Source: Candidatus Lernaella stagnicola (lineage in GTDB: Bacteria; Lernaellota; Lernaellaia; Lernaellales; Lernaellaceae). Taken from it: DNA of 64,000 nucleotides. Below are positions 55,940-64,000 of the stretch, piece after piece. The first letter of the stretch is position 1. Each line of letters begins with the position of its first letter. Location of the stretch: the NCBI GenBank assembly GCA_030765525.1, contig JAVCCK010000023.1, positions 148,837 to 212,836 on the forward strand, in the 5' to 3' direction. The notes beneath the pieces were generated by a model. That model saw only the letters and a program-made list of their open reading frames with translations. It did not search any database and had not been told where the DNA came from. The position numbers and the translations under genes are program-made.

Positions 55940-57046
55940 TTACAGCCCGCTCACCTCGCCGGAGCGGCCCGACATCTCCACGTAGCCGCGGCCCGTGGTC
56001 GGCCGGCCCTGCAAGCGGCCGGTCACACGCATCGAACCTTCCCAATACGTGAGGCCGGAGAGGAACATGATCAATTCCTGATCCTCCAGCGTGGCGGTGA
56101 CAGTCAAATCGGCGTCGTATTTGGGGATGCGTAAGCGCCACTTAGTAGGGTAGACCGTACCGGTGTGCGGGCTCGTCCAGTGCTGCAACTCCGTGATGAC
56201 GAACTCATCGGCGCCCAAATGCTCGGCGCGGCCGTCGGCGAAGACAAAGGTGCCCGCGCTATCGGCATCGACGCTGCCGTCGCGACGCCGCAGCAAAAAG
56301 GCCATGACCTCGCGATCATCGTCGAGTTGCAGCGAAAACCAATCCCACCCGATGACGTGCTGGCTGAGCGGTTCAGAGAAGATTTCGTGATCCATCCACG
56401 CCTGGCCGCGCTTGACGTGTAGGCGCTCGCCGTGCGCCCGCAACTCGCCGGCGACTTCGTAGCGCGTCACGCTCATGTAATAGCTGCGCGCTGTGCTGTC
56501 ACGCCCCTTGGTGCTTACGCCGTTGACTCCGTGCACAACCGGCGCTTTTTGCGGCGTAAGAATCAGATCGACGGCGAAACTGCCGTCGGGCATGGCGGCG
56601 TGCAGGCGCGTTGTGTCGCCGACGCCCAGCATCTGCCAGTCGCCGGCCCAAACCTTGAGCATATCCTCGCGGTCACCGCCCAGGCGCTCCGCGCCGACGC
56701 CGACGTTCTCGGCATAATGGAAAGCGCCGCCGGTTTCGTCGGTGATCGCGAAGTGCGCGAAGTAGATCGGATTCACGAACTTCCAAATCGGCATTCCGAA
56801 ACGCACGAGGCTGTCGGTGCGATGGCGGAAAAAGACGACTTCAAAGCCGTACTCACCGCCGTCTTCGGTTTCGAGGTGGCCGGTGTGGTACCACCATTCG
56901 GTTCGGAAATCGCGATGCGCAAAGTGATCGCGCGGAAAGATGATCGCCCGCTCGGGGGTGACCGCCTCGTAGCGCACGGCCGGCGGTTGGCAGACCGTCA
57001 ATACAAGTAGGCACGCGATCGCCAGACAAACGTGGCGCGCCGTCAT
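55940..57046 (-). CDS. CrtC/AttH-like lipocalin-family lipoprotein (second of tandem pair)
   Basis: The ATG at 57046 overlaps the preceding stop as ATGA; an upstream extension of 123 codons is rejected because it destroys the signal. The 368-aa product has a lipobox (LVLTVC, Cys about residue 19) and the family's FPRDHFAHRDFRTEWWYHTG block, then WMDHEIFS, GWDWFSLQLDD and a C-terminal TYWEG...GRGYVEMSG. This is the carotenoid 1,2-hydratase/lipocalin_9 fold: two lipocalin-like barrels that bind hydrophobic ligands. No carotenoid genes are nearby, so the ligand is open. It is a divergent duplicate of the upstream gene. Confidence 0.9.
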   Translation of the reverse strand: MTARHVCLAIACLLVLTVCQPPAVRYEAVTPERAIIFPRDHFAHRDFRTEWWYHTGHLETEDGGEYGFEVVFFRHRTDSLVRFGMPIWKFVNPIYFAHFAITDETGGAFHYAENVGVGAERLGGDREDMLKVWAGDWQMLGVGDTTRLHAAMPDGSFAVDLILTPQKAPVVHGVNGVSTKGRDSTARSYYMSVTRYEVAGELRAHGERLHVKRGQAWMDHEIFSEPLSQHVIGWDWFSLQLDDDREVMAFLLRRRDGSVDADSAGTFVFADGRAEHLGADEFVITELQHWTSPHTGTVYPTKWRLRIPKYDADLTVTATLEDQELIMFLSGLTYWEGSMRVTGRLQGRPTTGRGYVEMSGRSGEVSGL

Positions 57047-58191
57047 TGCCGCACCGCGGGCCGCAAATCGCGCCGATCGGTCAGTTGGTGGACTTGATGC
57101 GTGTTGCCGCACAATTCCACGTAGCCATGCCCCGCAACGGGTTCGCCGTTTTTCGTGCCCCGCGTCACGACCAGCCCTTCCCAATAGATCACCCGCGTGG
57201 TCTTGCGGCTGTTGACTTCCTGGTTGTCCAGCGCCGGCCACACGTCGAATTCGAGGTTGAGTTTGGGAATCCGCGCGCGCCAATCCACCTGGTAGTCGCC
57301 AGCGCCATATTGCGATTTCCAACTGCGTCGCGGCTCGAGCACGATATCTTCCTTGCTTAGCGCTACCGTCGTGCCGTCGGCGCGTACGTAGGTGCCTTTG
57401 GACAGCGGGCCCCACGAGCCGTCGCGTTGTTTGAGCATGTAGAGCATCAGTTCGGTGTCATCGTCGAACTGCAGCGAAAACCAGTCCCACCCCAGTTGAT
57501 CGGGCGCGAGTTGGTGGCTGCCGAATTCGTGGTCGCGCCATGCGGTGGCCCGCACCGGTTGCGAGACGCCGCCTATGGTCAACACGCCCTCTCCCACCAG
57601 TCGCGAGTGGGTGATGTAGTAGGTGCCGCGAGCGAAGTCCGGACCTTTTGATTTGAGGAAGAAGCCATCGCGGCCGTGGCGCACCGGAGCCTTGGCTTCG
57701 CGCAGCGCCAGCGCCAGGTCGAAGCGGCCTTGTTTGGCTTGGAGGTGATGAACGCCGTCGACTTCGCGGGCCGACCAATCGCGATTCCACACGAGGAAGG
57801 AATCGGTGCGGGCTCCGGCGTCGCCGCCTTCGGCGGTGCTCGGGGTGAGCCGTTCGGCGAAGTGCAGGCGTTGGCCGGCAATGTCGGTTAAGCAGAAGTG
57901 AGCCATGTGCCCGGGGTCGGCATACCAGCGCGTGGGGATCGTATAGAGGCTGTCGTCGGTGGTGCGCCGCACGAAAAAGACGAGTTGGAATCCGTACACG
58001 GCGCCGGAGTTCGTTTCCAGCCGTCCGTTGTAGTACCACCATTCGGTGCGGAATTCCGGATGCGCGAAATGGTCGCGCGGGAAGGCGAGTCGCGCATCGG
58101 GCGAAATAGTCGGGTACCGAACCGGCGCGCTTTGACAGCCGATGGCACCCAGGACGAGCACGGCAACTGCGATGATCACGAGACGTCGCAC
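57043..58191 (-). CDS. CrtC/AttH-like lipocalin-family lipoprotein (first of tandem pair)
   Basis: This 382-aa product starts at a GTG at 58191 (AGGAG seven bases upstream). Its signal peptide ends in a lipobox (LVLGAIGC, Cys19). FPRDHFAHPEFRTEWWYYNG, WRDHEFGS, GWDWFSLQFDD and IYWEG...GHGYVELCG mark the CrtC/AttH lipocalin family. It is co-transcribed and coupled with the next gene. The pair probably forms a membrane-attached module for modifying or carrying a lipid- or terpenoid-like molecule; the exact activity is not deducible. Confidence 0.92.
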   Translation of the reverse strand: MRRLVIIAVAVLVLGAIGCQSAPVRYPTISPDARLAFPRDHFAHPEFRTEWWYYNGRLETNSGAVYGFQLVFFVRRTTDDSLYTIPTRWYADPGHMAHFCLTDIAGQRLHFAERLTPSTAEGGDAGARTDSFLVWNRDWSAREVDGVHHLQAKQGRFDLALALREAKAPVRHGRDGFFLKSKGPDFARGTYYITHSRLVGEGVLTIGGVSQPVRATAWRDHEFGSHQLAPDQLGWDWFSLQFDDDTELMLYMLKQRDGSWGPLSKGTYVRADGTTVALSKEDIVLEPRRSWKSQYGAGDYQVDWRARIPKLNLEFDVWPALDNQEVNSRKTTRVIYWEGLVVTRGTKNGEPVAGHGYVELCGNTHQVHQLTDRRDLRPAVRQ

Positions 58192-58300
58192 GATGAATCT
58201 CCTATCCGAAGTCGTCGCGGACTTCCGGTTTTAACCTGGGATTGGCCCTGTGTCCAATCTCGATTACGATGGCGCGCCGTAATGAAAAGGAGTCGCATTC

Positions 58301-58936
58301 GTGAGTCGCTTGGCGTTTTGTTCGCTTCTCATATTGTTCACGTTGGTTTTCGCGGCCGGCGCGGCGGCCGGGCCGGTCAGCGACAAGCTCACGCCCGCGG
58401 AACTGGCGCAGGTGAAAAAGGGCGAGGTCGTCGTGCACACCGACCTCGAAGGCGGCGCCAAAGAAGGTTATGCCGCGGCCTTCGGGATCATGCGCTTCGA
58501 CGACGTCAACCGTTTTTGGTCCGTTCTGTCGGATTACGACGGTTTCCCGGATTTTCTGCCGCGGGTGGAAAAAGCGGTGGCGCTCAAGAAAGAAGAAAAC
58601 CGGACCTGGCTGGAGTTGACCATCAACGGCAGCATCAAGTCGGTGACGTACACGAATATTTACACGCATTATCCCGAGCGGCAGCGCAACGAGTGGGTGC
58701 TGGACACCTCCCGACCGCACGAGCCTTATACGAAGAACACGGGCTATTGGCAGTTGGAGGAGATCTCTGACGGGGTATATTTGGTCGAGCACCAAAATGC
58801 CGTGGGTGTCGATTTCGGCCCGATGGCGGTGGTCGCCAATCGCGTCATGGCCAAGATGCTCAAAAATGACCTGCCGAAGATCATCAGCAACGTGCGTCGC
58901 CGCGTGGAGTCGGGCGGCGTCTGGAAAATGAACTAA
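58301..58936 (+). CDS. Exported START/polyketide-cyclase-like protein
   Basis: A 211-aa protein with a signal peptide (cleavage near AAAG, residue 24) and an SRPBCC/START-type body: FWSVLSDYDGFPDFLPRVEKAVAL is the classic entry strand-helix of the fold, ending with a long C-terminal helix. It starts at a GTG at 58301 behind AAGGAG. Members bind lipids or other hydrophobic ligands. It is divergent from the CrtC-like pair, which also handles such ligands, so a shared lipid-related function in the envelope is plausible. Confidence 0.88.
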   Translation: MSRLAFCSLLILFTLVFAAGAAAGPVSDKLTPAELAQVKKGEVVVHTDLEGGAKEGYAAAFGIMRFDDVNRFWSVLSDYDGFPDFLPRVEKAVALKKEENRTWLELTINGSIKSVTYTNIYTHYPERQRNEWVLDTSRPHEPYTKNTGYWQLEEISDGVYLVEHQNAVGVDFGPMAVVANRVMAKMLKNDLPKIISNVRRRVESGGVWKMN

Positions 58937-58946
58937 CCGAACCCCA

Positions 58947-60017
58947 TCACGGAAAACACGGTTCGTTGTTGGACGGCGCGACACGCACCGTGGCGTCTTC
59001 GCGTGTCGTGGGTATGGGCGGTGCGTCTTGCGACCCGATGAAGCTGATGTTGCGCCACGCCACGGGGCCGTCGGATACGGCGAGTTGATAGCGGGCGGGC
59101 ACTTTCACCTCGACGACAAGCCGCTTGACGCCCGCCGGCAGTTTCCACTGCACGAGCGGTTGCTCGCTTTCCTGTTTCCGGTCGCGAATGATCTGCGGAG
59201 TCAGTTTGTTCGGCCCGGTCGAAACCACGAAATGGTCGGCGCGCAATCGGCTTAGGTTAGAATCTGTAAATCGGACAATGCGCACGGAAAGGAGAGGTTT
59301 TGCGAAGCGAGCCGGGTCCACGTAGATGACGAGAAAATCGTCTTGCCGCGAACAACGTTCGATCAACGAGCCGCGGTAACTGTGTTGGTAGGCCCCGAAA
59401 TAGAAGTAGTCGATCCACTGCTTGGACTTCCCGGCGAACCGAGGTTTGCCTAGCGGGTTGGGACGCAGGAATTCCCGCGGCACCATGTCCCAGCGAACGG
59501 GCGATTCGGCCATTTTGATCGCCAGGCGCAGCGCTTTGTTGGTGCGCAAACGCACGGCGCGCGCATCGGCGGGTATTTCGTAGGTCACCTCAAAAATGAG
59601 TTCGTTCTTGCGTAGTTCCAAAACGTGCGGCGGAGCGAGCGGGCGACCGTCGGCGGTCACGTGCAGGGTCTCGGGCGTAAACGCCAACTCGCCGCCGGCT
59701 CGATCACCTAACACTCTCACGGCGAGCACCGGTTTACGTAGCACGTCACGATTCGGGCGGATTTCAACGATCTCATCCGGCGTCACGTCTTTCATGAAGG
59801 CGAAGGGGAAGGTTTCGACGACCTTGCCGTCGCGGATCACCGTGGCGTGGAAAGGAGCGTTCGGCGGCGCCCCCTGGTCCACGCGGACCTGCGCGCTGAA
59901 CGGCGGCGGGGCCTGGTTGCTTCCGGCTTGCCCACCGCAGATACGGATGGCTATCCACGTCCCGGCCGCCAGGACTAAGGCGGTGACGATCACCAACGCC
60001 GTGATTTTTCCGCGCAC
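58947..60017 (-). CDS. Membrane-anchored exported protein of unknown function
   Basis: The product is 356 residues, starting at a GTG at 60017 directly after AGGAGG. A short N-terminal helix (residues 4-27, [20 protein letters not shown]) is an anchor or uncleaved signal. The remainder is beta-rich with no catalytic motif I recognise. It ends ten bases from the convergent START-like gene. Confidence 0.8.
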   Translation of the reverse strand: MRGKITALVIVTALVLAAGTWIAIRICGGQAGSNQAPPPFSAQVRVDQGAPPNAPFHATVIRDGKVVETFPFAFMKDVTPDEIVEIRPNRDVLRKPVLAVRVLGDRAGGELAFTPETLHVTADGRPLAPPHVLELRKNELIFEVTYEIPADARAVRLRTNKALRLAIKMAESPVRWDMVPREFLRPNPLGKPRFAGKSKQWIDYFYFGAYQHSYRGSLIERCSRQDDFLVIYVDPARFAKPLLSVRIVRFTDSNLSRLRADHFVVSTGPNKLTPQIIRDRKQESEQPLVQWKLPAGVKRLVVEVKVPARYQLAVSDGPVAWRNISFIGSQDAPPIPTTREDATVRVAPSNNEPCFP

Positions 60018-60269
60018 GAACTCCTCCTTTGCCGTGGGATTTTAGCATTTTATACGATGTCGTCATCGCCGTCGGCGAGTTTGCGGGAGGACAGCGCTTT
60101 TTTTCCGCAAGCGCTTCACTTGACTTCCCATTTAACGGGAACACATTTCTACGTAAGAACTGTTTTTATTTGGTTGGTCAGTGCGAGTGTGCGTCACGCA
60201 GCGCGGTGCCGCGTTTCGGATTACACCCGCCAACCGACATTAAACAATCACCCTAGGAAAGGAGGCATC
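60018..60269. other. Divergent intergenic region before the selenocysteine peroxiredoxin
   Basis: It is non-coding and AT-richer on its left side, and should hold the promoters of both flanking genes. No clear promoter or regulator site (for example an OxyR-type dyad) could be picked. Confidence 0.35.
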
Positions 60270-60380
60270 ATGGCCCCAGACAAAGCCGAAGGCTGTGTCG
60301 CTACAGCCGAAGGACCCATCGTCCCATCGGAGGAAGACGCGACGGAAAGGACCGGCGAGCCCCCAAAAAAGGAGGTCAAA

Positions 60381-60983
60381 ATGCAGGTAATGGTTGGTAA
60401 AAAAGCTCCGGATTTTGAAGCGACGGCGTTTTTCAACGGCGGATTCACAAATATCAAGCTCTCGGATTTTGCCGGCAAGTGGGTGTTTCTGTGTTTCTAT
60501 CCGGGTGACTTCACCTTCGTTTGACCGACCGAACTGTCGGCGGTCGCCGGCAAAGCAGCGATATTTGAAACGTTGGACGTGCAAGTGATGGCTTGCAGCA
60601 CCGACAGCCGTTTCGTCCATAAAATGTGGCAGGAGCAGGAACTCTCGAAGATGGTCGACGGCGGTTTTCCCTTCCCGATGCTCTCCGACGCAGGCGGGAA
60701 GATCGGCTCCGTTTATGGAGTGTATGACGAAGTGGGCGGCGTCGATGTGCGCGGCCGTTTCATTATCGACCCGGACGGCGTCGTCCAGGCCATTGAAATG
60801 TTGACCCCACCAGTGGGGCGCAAAGTGAGCGAATCGATCCGGCAACTCCAAGCCTTCCAGCATGTGCGGTCCACCAAGGGCGCCGAAGTGTGCCCGGCGG
60901 GCTGGGAACCGGGTCAACCGGTTTTGAAAGTCGGGCCGGAACTCGTGGGCAGAGTTTGGGAGGTATGGAAACCGACCGAATAG
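60381..60983 (+). CDS. Selenocysteine-containing peroxiredoxin (in-frame TGA recoded as Sec)
   Basis: A 2-Cys-type peroxiredoxin of 200 residues reduces hydroperoxides. The frame is [14 protein letters not shown] ... PGDFTFV, then TGA at 60522-60524, then [10 protein letters not shown] and on to WEVWKPTE in the same frame. The TGA stands exactly where the peroxidatic Cys of FTFVCPTEL belongs (residue 48), so it encodes selenocysteine. The resolving Cys is present in EVCPAGW. A bSECIS-like hairpin with a GGTC loop follows the TGA, and a strong terminator follows the gene. The ATG at 60381 with AAGGAGG gives the family's usual N-terminus; a second start at 60270 adds 37 residues. Gene callers will split this into two pieces. 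Confidence 0.9.
60536..60551 (+). promoter_or_regulatory. bSECIS-like hairpin directing selenocysteine insertion
   Basis: GTCGGC (60536-60541) and GCCGGC (60546-60551) pair with one G-U wobble around a GGTC tetraloop, extendable by a T-A pair. The loop begins 18 bases after the TGA, and GGUC in the loop is the element SelB recognises in the E. coli fdhF SECIS. An alternative hairpin (60523-60545, GACCG/CGGTC and CCGA/TCGG) overlaps it. Confidence 0.7.
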
Positions 60984-61030
60984 GCGACCTCGCCTTCTAC
61001 GGCCCATTATCGATGTGAAATATTCCGCAC

Positions 61031-61068
61031 GCCCCCGCCGGTTTTTCGACTCGGCGGGGGCGGTTTTT
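61031..61068 (+). terminator. Rho-independent terminator after the peroxiredoxin gene
   Basis: A perfect 10-base GC-rich stem (GCCCCCGCCG at 61031-61040 with its complement at 61052-61061) is followed by GG and TTTTT. Confidence 0.88.
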
Positions 61069-61118
61069 GATAAACGCCTTTTCGTGTTTAAGCTCGTCTC
61101 GTCTCTCGCCCGGGCGAC

Positions 61119-61595
61119 TCAGCGCATTTGGGTCCCGGCCAAGTAATCTTTTGCGGCGGCGACCGCGTGGCACTTGATGCACATGCCGATTTTGCCGGCC
61201 ATGGGCTTGCCCATTGCTTCCTGAATTTTGCCGTCAGGCATGCGCATTTCGTAGTACCAGTCGCCGTTTTCCGGATCGTACCCCGCTTCTTTCTTGACCA
61301 TCACGGCGATTCCCTTTTTCACGCCCATCTCGAAGGGTTTGATTGAAACGGCACCGACGGGGGCTGTGAATTTCGCCTTGCCGATCATGTCCTTCAAGTC
61401 GTTGGAATACCATATCTGGACTTTTCCATGAGGACTTTTGCCCATTTTCATGCCGTCCATCATCGTGAAGAATTCGCCCGATGTTTTGTAGTCGGCCTTG
61501 AACTCGCCCGGGCCCATTTCGCCCGCCACCGCCCAAGCCACGCCGAGCACGATCACGAGCCCGAGAAACAACGCCAACACATTTCGTCTGTTCAT
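61119..61595 (-). CDS. Cytochrome P460-like c-type haem protein
   Basis: A 158-aa exported protein from the ATG at 61595 (AAGGAG six bases upstream); a 10-codon upstream extension is Lys-rich and less likely. The signal is residues 1-25 (ending AVAG). A P460-type beta domain (GKVQIWYSND ... GDWYYEMRMPDG) precedes the haem site CIKCH at 139-143 near the C-terminus, the usual position in this family. Some members oxidise hydroxylamine or bind NO; the catalytic Lys cross-link cannot be judged here. It is convergent with the peroxiredoxin gene. Confidence 0.88.
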   Translation of the reverse strand: MNRRNVLALFLGLVIVLGVAWAVAGEMGPGEFKADYKTSGEFFTMMDGMKMGKSPHGKVQIWYSNDLKDMIGKAKFTAPVGAVSIKPFEMGVKKGIAVMVKKEAGYDPENGDWYYEMRMPDGKIQEAMGKPMAGKIGMCIKCHAVAAAKDYLAGTQMR

Positions 61596-62305
61596 TTTCT
61601 GCTCCTTTTTTTTGAGTTTTCGCATCCCGCCACGTTTATATTTGTTATTTTATCATGTACGTACTGCCTCCGCCACGGTTTTTTCTTTGCGGGTGTTATT
61701 TTTCGGTGCGTGTTTCGGCCCACGTTGTCGTCCCCAAGCCGGGATACCTTCGTTTCCTACCGACGTAAATCCGAAGGCGGTTTCGGATTGGCCTCGATCA
61801 CGGTGTGGAATTATAGCCGGTAGGTTCTTGTCGCCCTGTCGTCGTCACGGGATAGAACGTTCGCTCCGCATCCGTTTTGCGGCTGCCGCCAGCCTCATTT
61901 TCCGGAAACATAACATTGACATAGACGCGTATAACGTCCTATTCTGAAAATGTTCATTGCGTTTTAGACCCTGCAACTATTTTCGGCATCAACCACCGAT
62001 CTTGGGGTCTGATAAACGCGTATACGTAACTTGAAGCGCGTTTTGGTTAGGATTTCGCGGTGATCGCGTACTCGTTTTTGTTCCACGAGGACCGCCGCCT
62101 GGAATTGTGTTGTGTTGGGATGGAGCCCGCATCGCGCTCCAGTCTTAATGTTTTGTGTTGAGATCAATTCGCCCACAACGGCGATCGATTTTGACAACTG
62201 GCGACGCCGCGGACGGCCGCCATGGAAAGCGCCGTTATTTCGTGGCTTGATTAATTGTTTCGCCTAGCTGACGGAAGCGATTCCGCCAGAATAAGGAGAT
62301 CTTCA
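61596..62305. other. Intergenic region, about 710 bases, no gene recognised
   Basis: It is AT-richer than the flanking genes. Short frames on both strands lack ribosome sites and protein-like composition. It holds a possible rightward promoter at 61917-61946. Confidence 0.45.
61917..61946 (+). promoter_or_regulatory. Weak candidate sigma-70 promoter
   Basis: TTGACA (61917-61922) and TATTCT (61941-61946) are separated by 18 bases. It lies about 360 bases before the next rightward gene, so its target is unclear. Confidence 0.25.
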
Positions 62306-62572
62306 ATGGCGAAATGCGAAATGTGCAACCGCGACGTCGACACCACCGAAGTTACTATCGCCGATAAAGATTCCGGGGAAACCACGACACTACAGCTTTG
62401 CAGGGAATGCGCCCTCAAAAGCGCCGTCGCGATCAATGCCGGCGGCGGCGAAGCGCATTATGTTGAAGGAAGTAAAAACAAAACCCGCAGTTCCGGCTGT
62501 ATGGTTTTTTTGGTTGCAATCACGTTGTGCGGTGTCGGTACAGTCGCCGTCGCCTTTTCGTTGTTTACGTAA
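62306..62572 (+). CDS. Small zinc-ribbon membrane protein
   Basis: This 88-residue product starts at the ATG at 62306 (AAGGAG, seven bases). It has a ribbon formed by C4xxC7 (CEMC) and a later CREC pair near residue 33, a short linker and one C-terminal membrane helix (MVFLVAITLCGVGTVAVAFSL). A longer upstream frame is rejected for lack of a ribosome site. It resembles other small metal-binding membrane-tethered proteins; the role is unknown. Confidence 0.75.
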   Translation: MAKCEMCNRDVDTTEVTIADKDSGETTTLQLCRECALKSAVAINAGGGEAHYVEGSKNKTRSSGCMVFLVAITLCGVGTVAVAFSLFT

Positions 62573-62582
62573 GCCGAGGTAA

Positions 62583-62599
62583 GGCGGTCAATAACCGCC
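62583..62599 (+). terminator. Weak hairpin after the zinc-ribbon gene
   Basis: GGCGGT and ACCGCC pair around a 5-base loop, 11 bases after the stop. No T run follows, so termination is uncertain. Confidence 0.25.
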
Positions 62600-62785
62600 C
62601 GTACCCCAAAACAAAAAACGTGTGGCAGACCGATGTGGGATATCTGTATACATTTCTATGATAATATATCAGTCATTGATTGGTTGGGCCTTTATCTGCG
62701 TTCACGAACACGCCGCCGCTTTCATGATGGTAGCGCCTTCTGAGGACTAGCCGCGATATTCACGAATCGTATTATACCGATATAG

Positions 62786-62860
62786 CTATAGTTTAGGTGT
62801 TGCCAAACTGGTGAGGCCGGCCACGCCCAGACTCGCAAACATCTCCGTTACTTGTTTCAC
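62786..62860 (-). CDS. Possible 24-residue peptide
   Basis: A GTG at 62860 follows a near-perfect AAGGAGG with a 7-base spacer and opens a 24-codon frame (MKQVTEMFASLGVAG then LTSLATPKL) ending at TAG. Its composition suits a short amphipathic or membrane-associated helix. The ribosome site is the main support. Confidence 0.28.
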   Translation of the reverse strand: MKQVTEMFASLGVAGLTSLATPKL

Positions 62861-63222
62861 GATTGAGCCTCCTTGGCGTTTTTCTGTTAAGTTCGTCTGT
62901 GCTTCGCGCTTCCGGTTCGCGCCGGTTCGCGTGACGAAACGATCTGCATGCCCATGTCACCCAACGAGCGGCCCGTGACTTTGTCGTTCCAACATTCTCA
63001 TAAGCCATATTTTATTTTTGGAATATTCAAGATTTCGCTTTCCCAGGATGATAGATTTCTGCGCGACGATTCGAGGTTTCACTCCTCACGGTGGGCGATC
63101 ACCGTACCGCGTCGTTGATCCTCAAATATCGTAAGAATTAAAACATAAGCGAAAGTACAGACCGACGCTTAGTGTCTTTCAAAATCATCAGCCGTCGGAT
63201 TCAATAAAACGATAGTGGCGAG

Positions 63223-63240
63223 CCGTTATTTAAGTAACGG
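63223..63240. promoter_or_regulatory. Near-perfect 18-base palindrome, candidate operator
   Basis: CCGTTA (63223-63228) and TAACGG (63235-63240) are exact inverted repeats around TTTAAG; the whole 18 bases form a dyad with one mismatched pair. It lies about 360 bases upstream of the transporter start. Confidence 0.3.
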
Positions 63241-63597
63241 GCGTCGTTGGGGCTATCATCAAATTACTCCAATTATGCGGCAAATTGGGTGTTTAATTTT
63301 ACGGTAATAATACCACGCCTAAGTTCCTTCCTGTATCTCGGTTTTTGCTTTTTCGTTTGGCGCCGTCGTGTCGCTTTCTCTCTTGAGATCGCAGCGGCCC
63401 CGCCGGCGCGTTGAGAATGCGTTTCGTTACTTGTTTCACATCGATATTGACAGTGGATTGATGGAAATATATTCTGAGCGCCGGTTGCTGTTCTCTTCAA
63501 TCACAGTGTTTCGTAAAATTCAGACAGTGACTCTTTACAAATGGTGTTCGATACATGGACTCACGAGGAGTCAATACAGCAAAAAGGGGGATGTTTC

Positions 63598-64000
63598 ATG
63601 AGCGAGCAAGTTTCTTTTGATGCCCTTATGCCGGCCTCTATGGCAAGTAAAGCCGAGACCATCGGTGTAAACAAAGGAAACATGGATGCGGTTTCCATGT
63701 TTTTCCTGGCGATCCTCGCCGGCGCGTTTATCGCGATGGGCGCCGTGTTTTGCACCACCGCCGTAACCGGCGGGGGTGACTTGCCATATGGCGTCACCAA
63801 GCTTCTGGGCGGTTTGACCTTCTGCCTCGGCTTAATTTTGGTCGTGGTGGCCGGCGCGGAGTTGTTCACCGGCAACAACTTGATCGTGATGGCCGTGGCC
63901 AGCAAGAAACTGCCAGTCTCCAAGTTGATGCGTAATTGGGTCATTGTGTATGTCGGCAATTTGGTCGGTTCGGTCGTTACGGCTTACTTGATGTATATGA
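63598..64000 (+). CDS. Formate/nitrite transporter family protein, 5' part
   Basis: An ATG at 63598 behind AAGGGGG opens a frame running off the window after 134 codons (about half the usual 270-280). The N-terminus (MPASMASKAETIGVNKG) and the conserved GGLTFCLGLILVVVAGAEL followed by FTGN identify the FNT family of pentameric channels for formate, nitrite or hydrosulfide. Selectivity cannot be decided from this part. A formate role would suit a genome with selenoproteins and a glycyl radical enzyme, but that link is only contextual. Confidence 0.93.
   Translation, partial: MSEQVSFDALMPASMASKAETIGVNKGNMDAVSMFFLAILAGAFIAMGAVFCTTAVTGGGDLPYGVTKLLGGLTFCLGLILVVVAGAELFTGNNLIVMAVASKKLPVSKLMRNWVIVYVGNLVGSVVTAYLMYM

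Larger units (their letters stand above)
62573..63597. other. Intergenic region of about 1 kb before the formate/nitrite transporter
   Basis: AT-rich, with several small dyads (62583-62599, 63086-63103, 63223-63240) and one small leftward frame at 62786-62860. Two other frames (63273-63500 leftward, 63368-63601 rightward) look like noise. It probably carries the transporter's regulated promoter and perhaps an unseen small RNA. Confidence 0.4.

Noticed and set aside
60270-60524. Reading the peroxiredoxin as a truncated pseudogene ending at the TGA
   Set aside because: The frame continues with full conservation, the TGA replaces the catalytic Cys exactly, and a SECIS-like hairpin follows.
63368-63601. 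A 77-codon rightward frame just before the transporter
   Set aside because: It overlaps the transporter start, lacks a ribosome site and has no protein-like features.

Overview
The window is G+C-rich, densely coded bacterial chromosome with many 4-base stop/start overlaps and strong Shine-Dalgarno sites. Lipoprotein signal peptides, exported carotenoid-hydratase/lipocalin-like proteins, a P460-type cytochrome and a selenocysteine peroxiredoxin suggest a Gram-negative, probably uncultured lineage related to the former Deltaproteobacteria (Myxococcota- or Lernaellota-like). The long Asp/Asn tract behind a lipobox (gene at 15566-17281) fits such genomes, but the placement is inference. I saw no rRNA, tRNA, CRISPR array, transposase or integrase.

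Region A (1-11439) is a divergent locus around a control region at 6999-7144. Leftward run a small membrane protein, two membrane-anchored VWA proteins and a tubulin/FtsZ-like GTPase cut by the window edge. Rightward run two membrane proteins (one with a zinc ribbon), a HerA-like ATPase and a small helical protein. It resembles the VWA/tubulin membrane-remodelling systems proposed from comparative genomics. Region A2 (11455-15332) is an overlapping pair of unrecognised genes, one with six membrane segments. Region B (15566-17811) has an Asp/Asn-linker lipoprotein and an RRM RNA-binding protein with its own terminator.

Region C (18172-41786) is the most striking: twelve leftward genes with no gap above about 31 bases. 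In transcription order they are an unknown 708-aa protein; two zinc-finger (HC2-like) proteins flanking a Cys-rich protein; a CHAT protease fused to Clp-N-like repeats; a large TPR-like protein; a Clp/HSP100 AAA+ ATPase; a Ser/Thr kinase; another TPR-like protein; a small J-domain-like protein; and two Hsp70 paralogues with an unusual beta-sandwich insert. It looks like a dedicated sensing, proteolysis and disaggregation machine, and I do not recognise it as a described system.

Region D (42484-58936) is mixed: a secreted and a membrane protein; an Avs-like NACHT ATPase with an Mrr-type nuclease domain in visibly lower G+C DNA beside a gene fragment; a frameshifted FGGY kinase; a glycyl radical enzyme with an SCP2-like N-terminus; a frameshifted PAS hybrid histidine kinase; tandem CrtC-like lipocalins; and a START-like exported protein. 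Region E (58947-64000) has a membrane-anchored protein, the selenocysteine peroxiredoxin with a bSECIS-like hairpin and terminator, a P460-type cytochrome, a small zinc-ribbon membrane protein, about 1 kb without a convincing gene, and the start of a formate/nitrite transporter.
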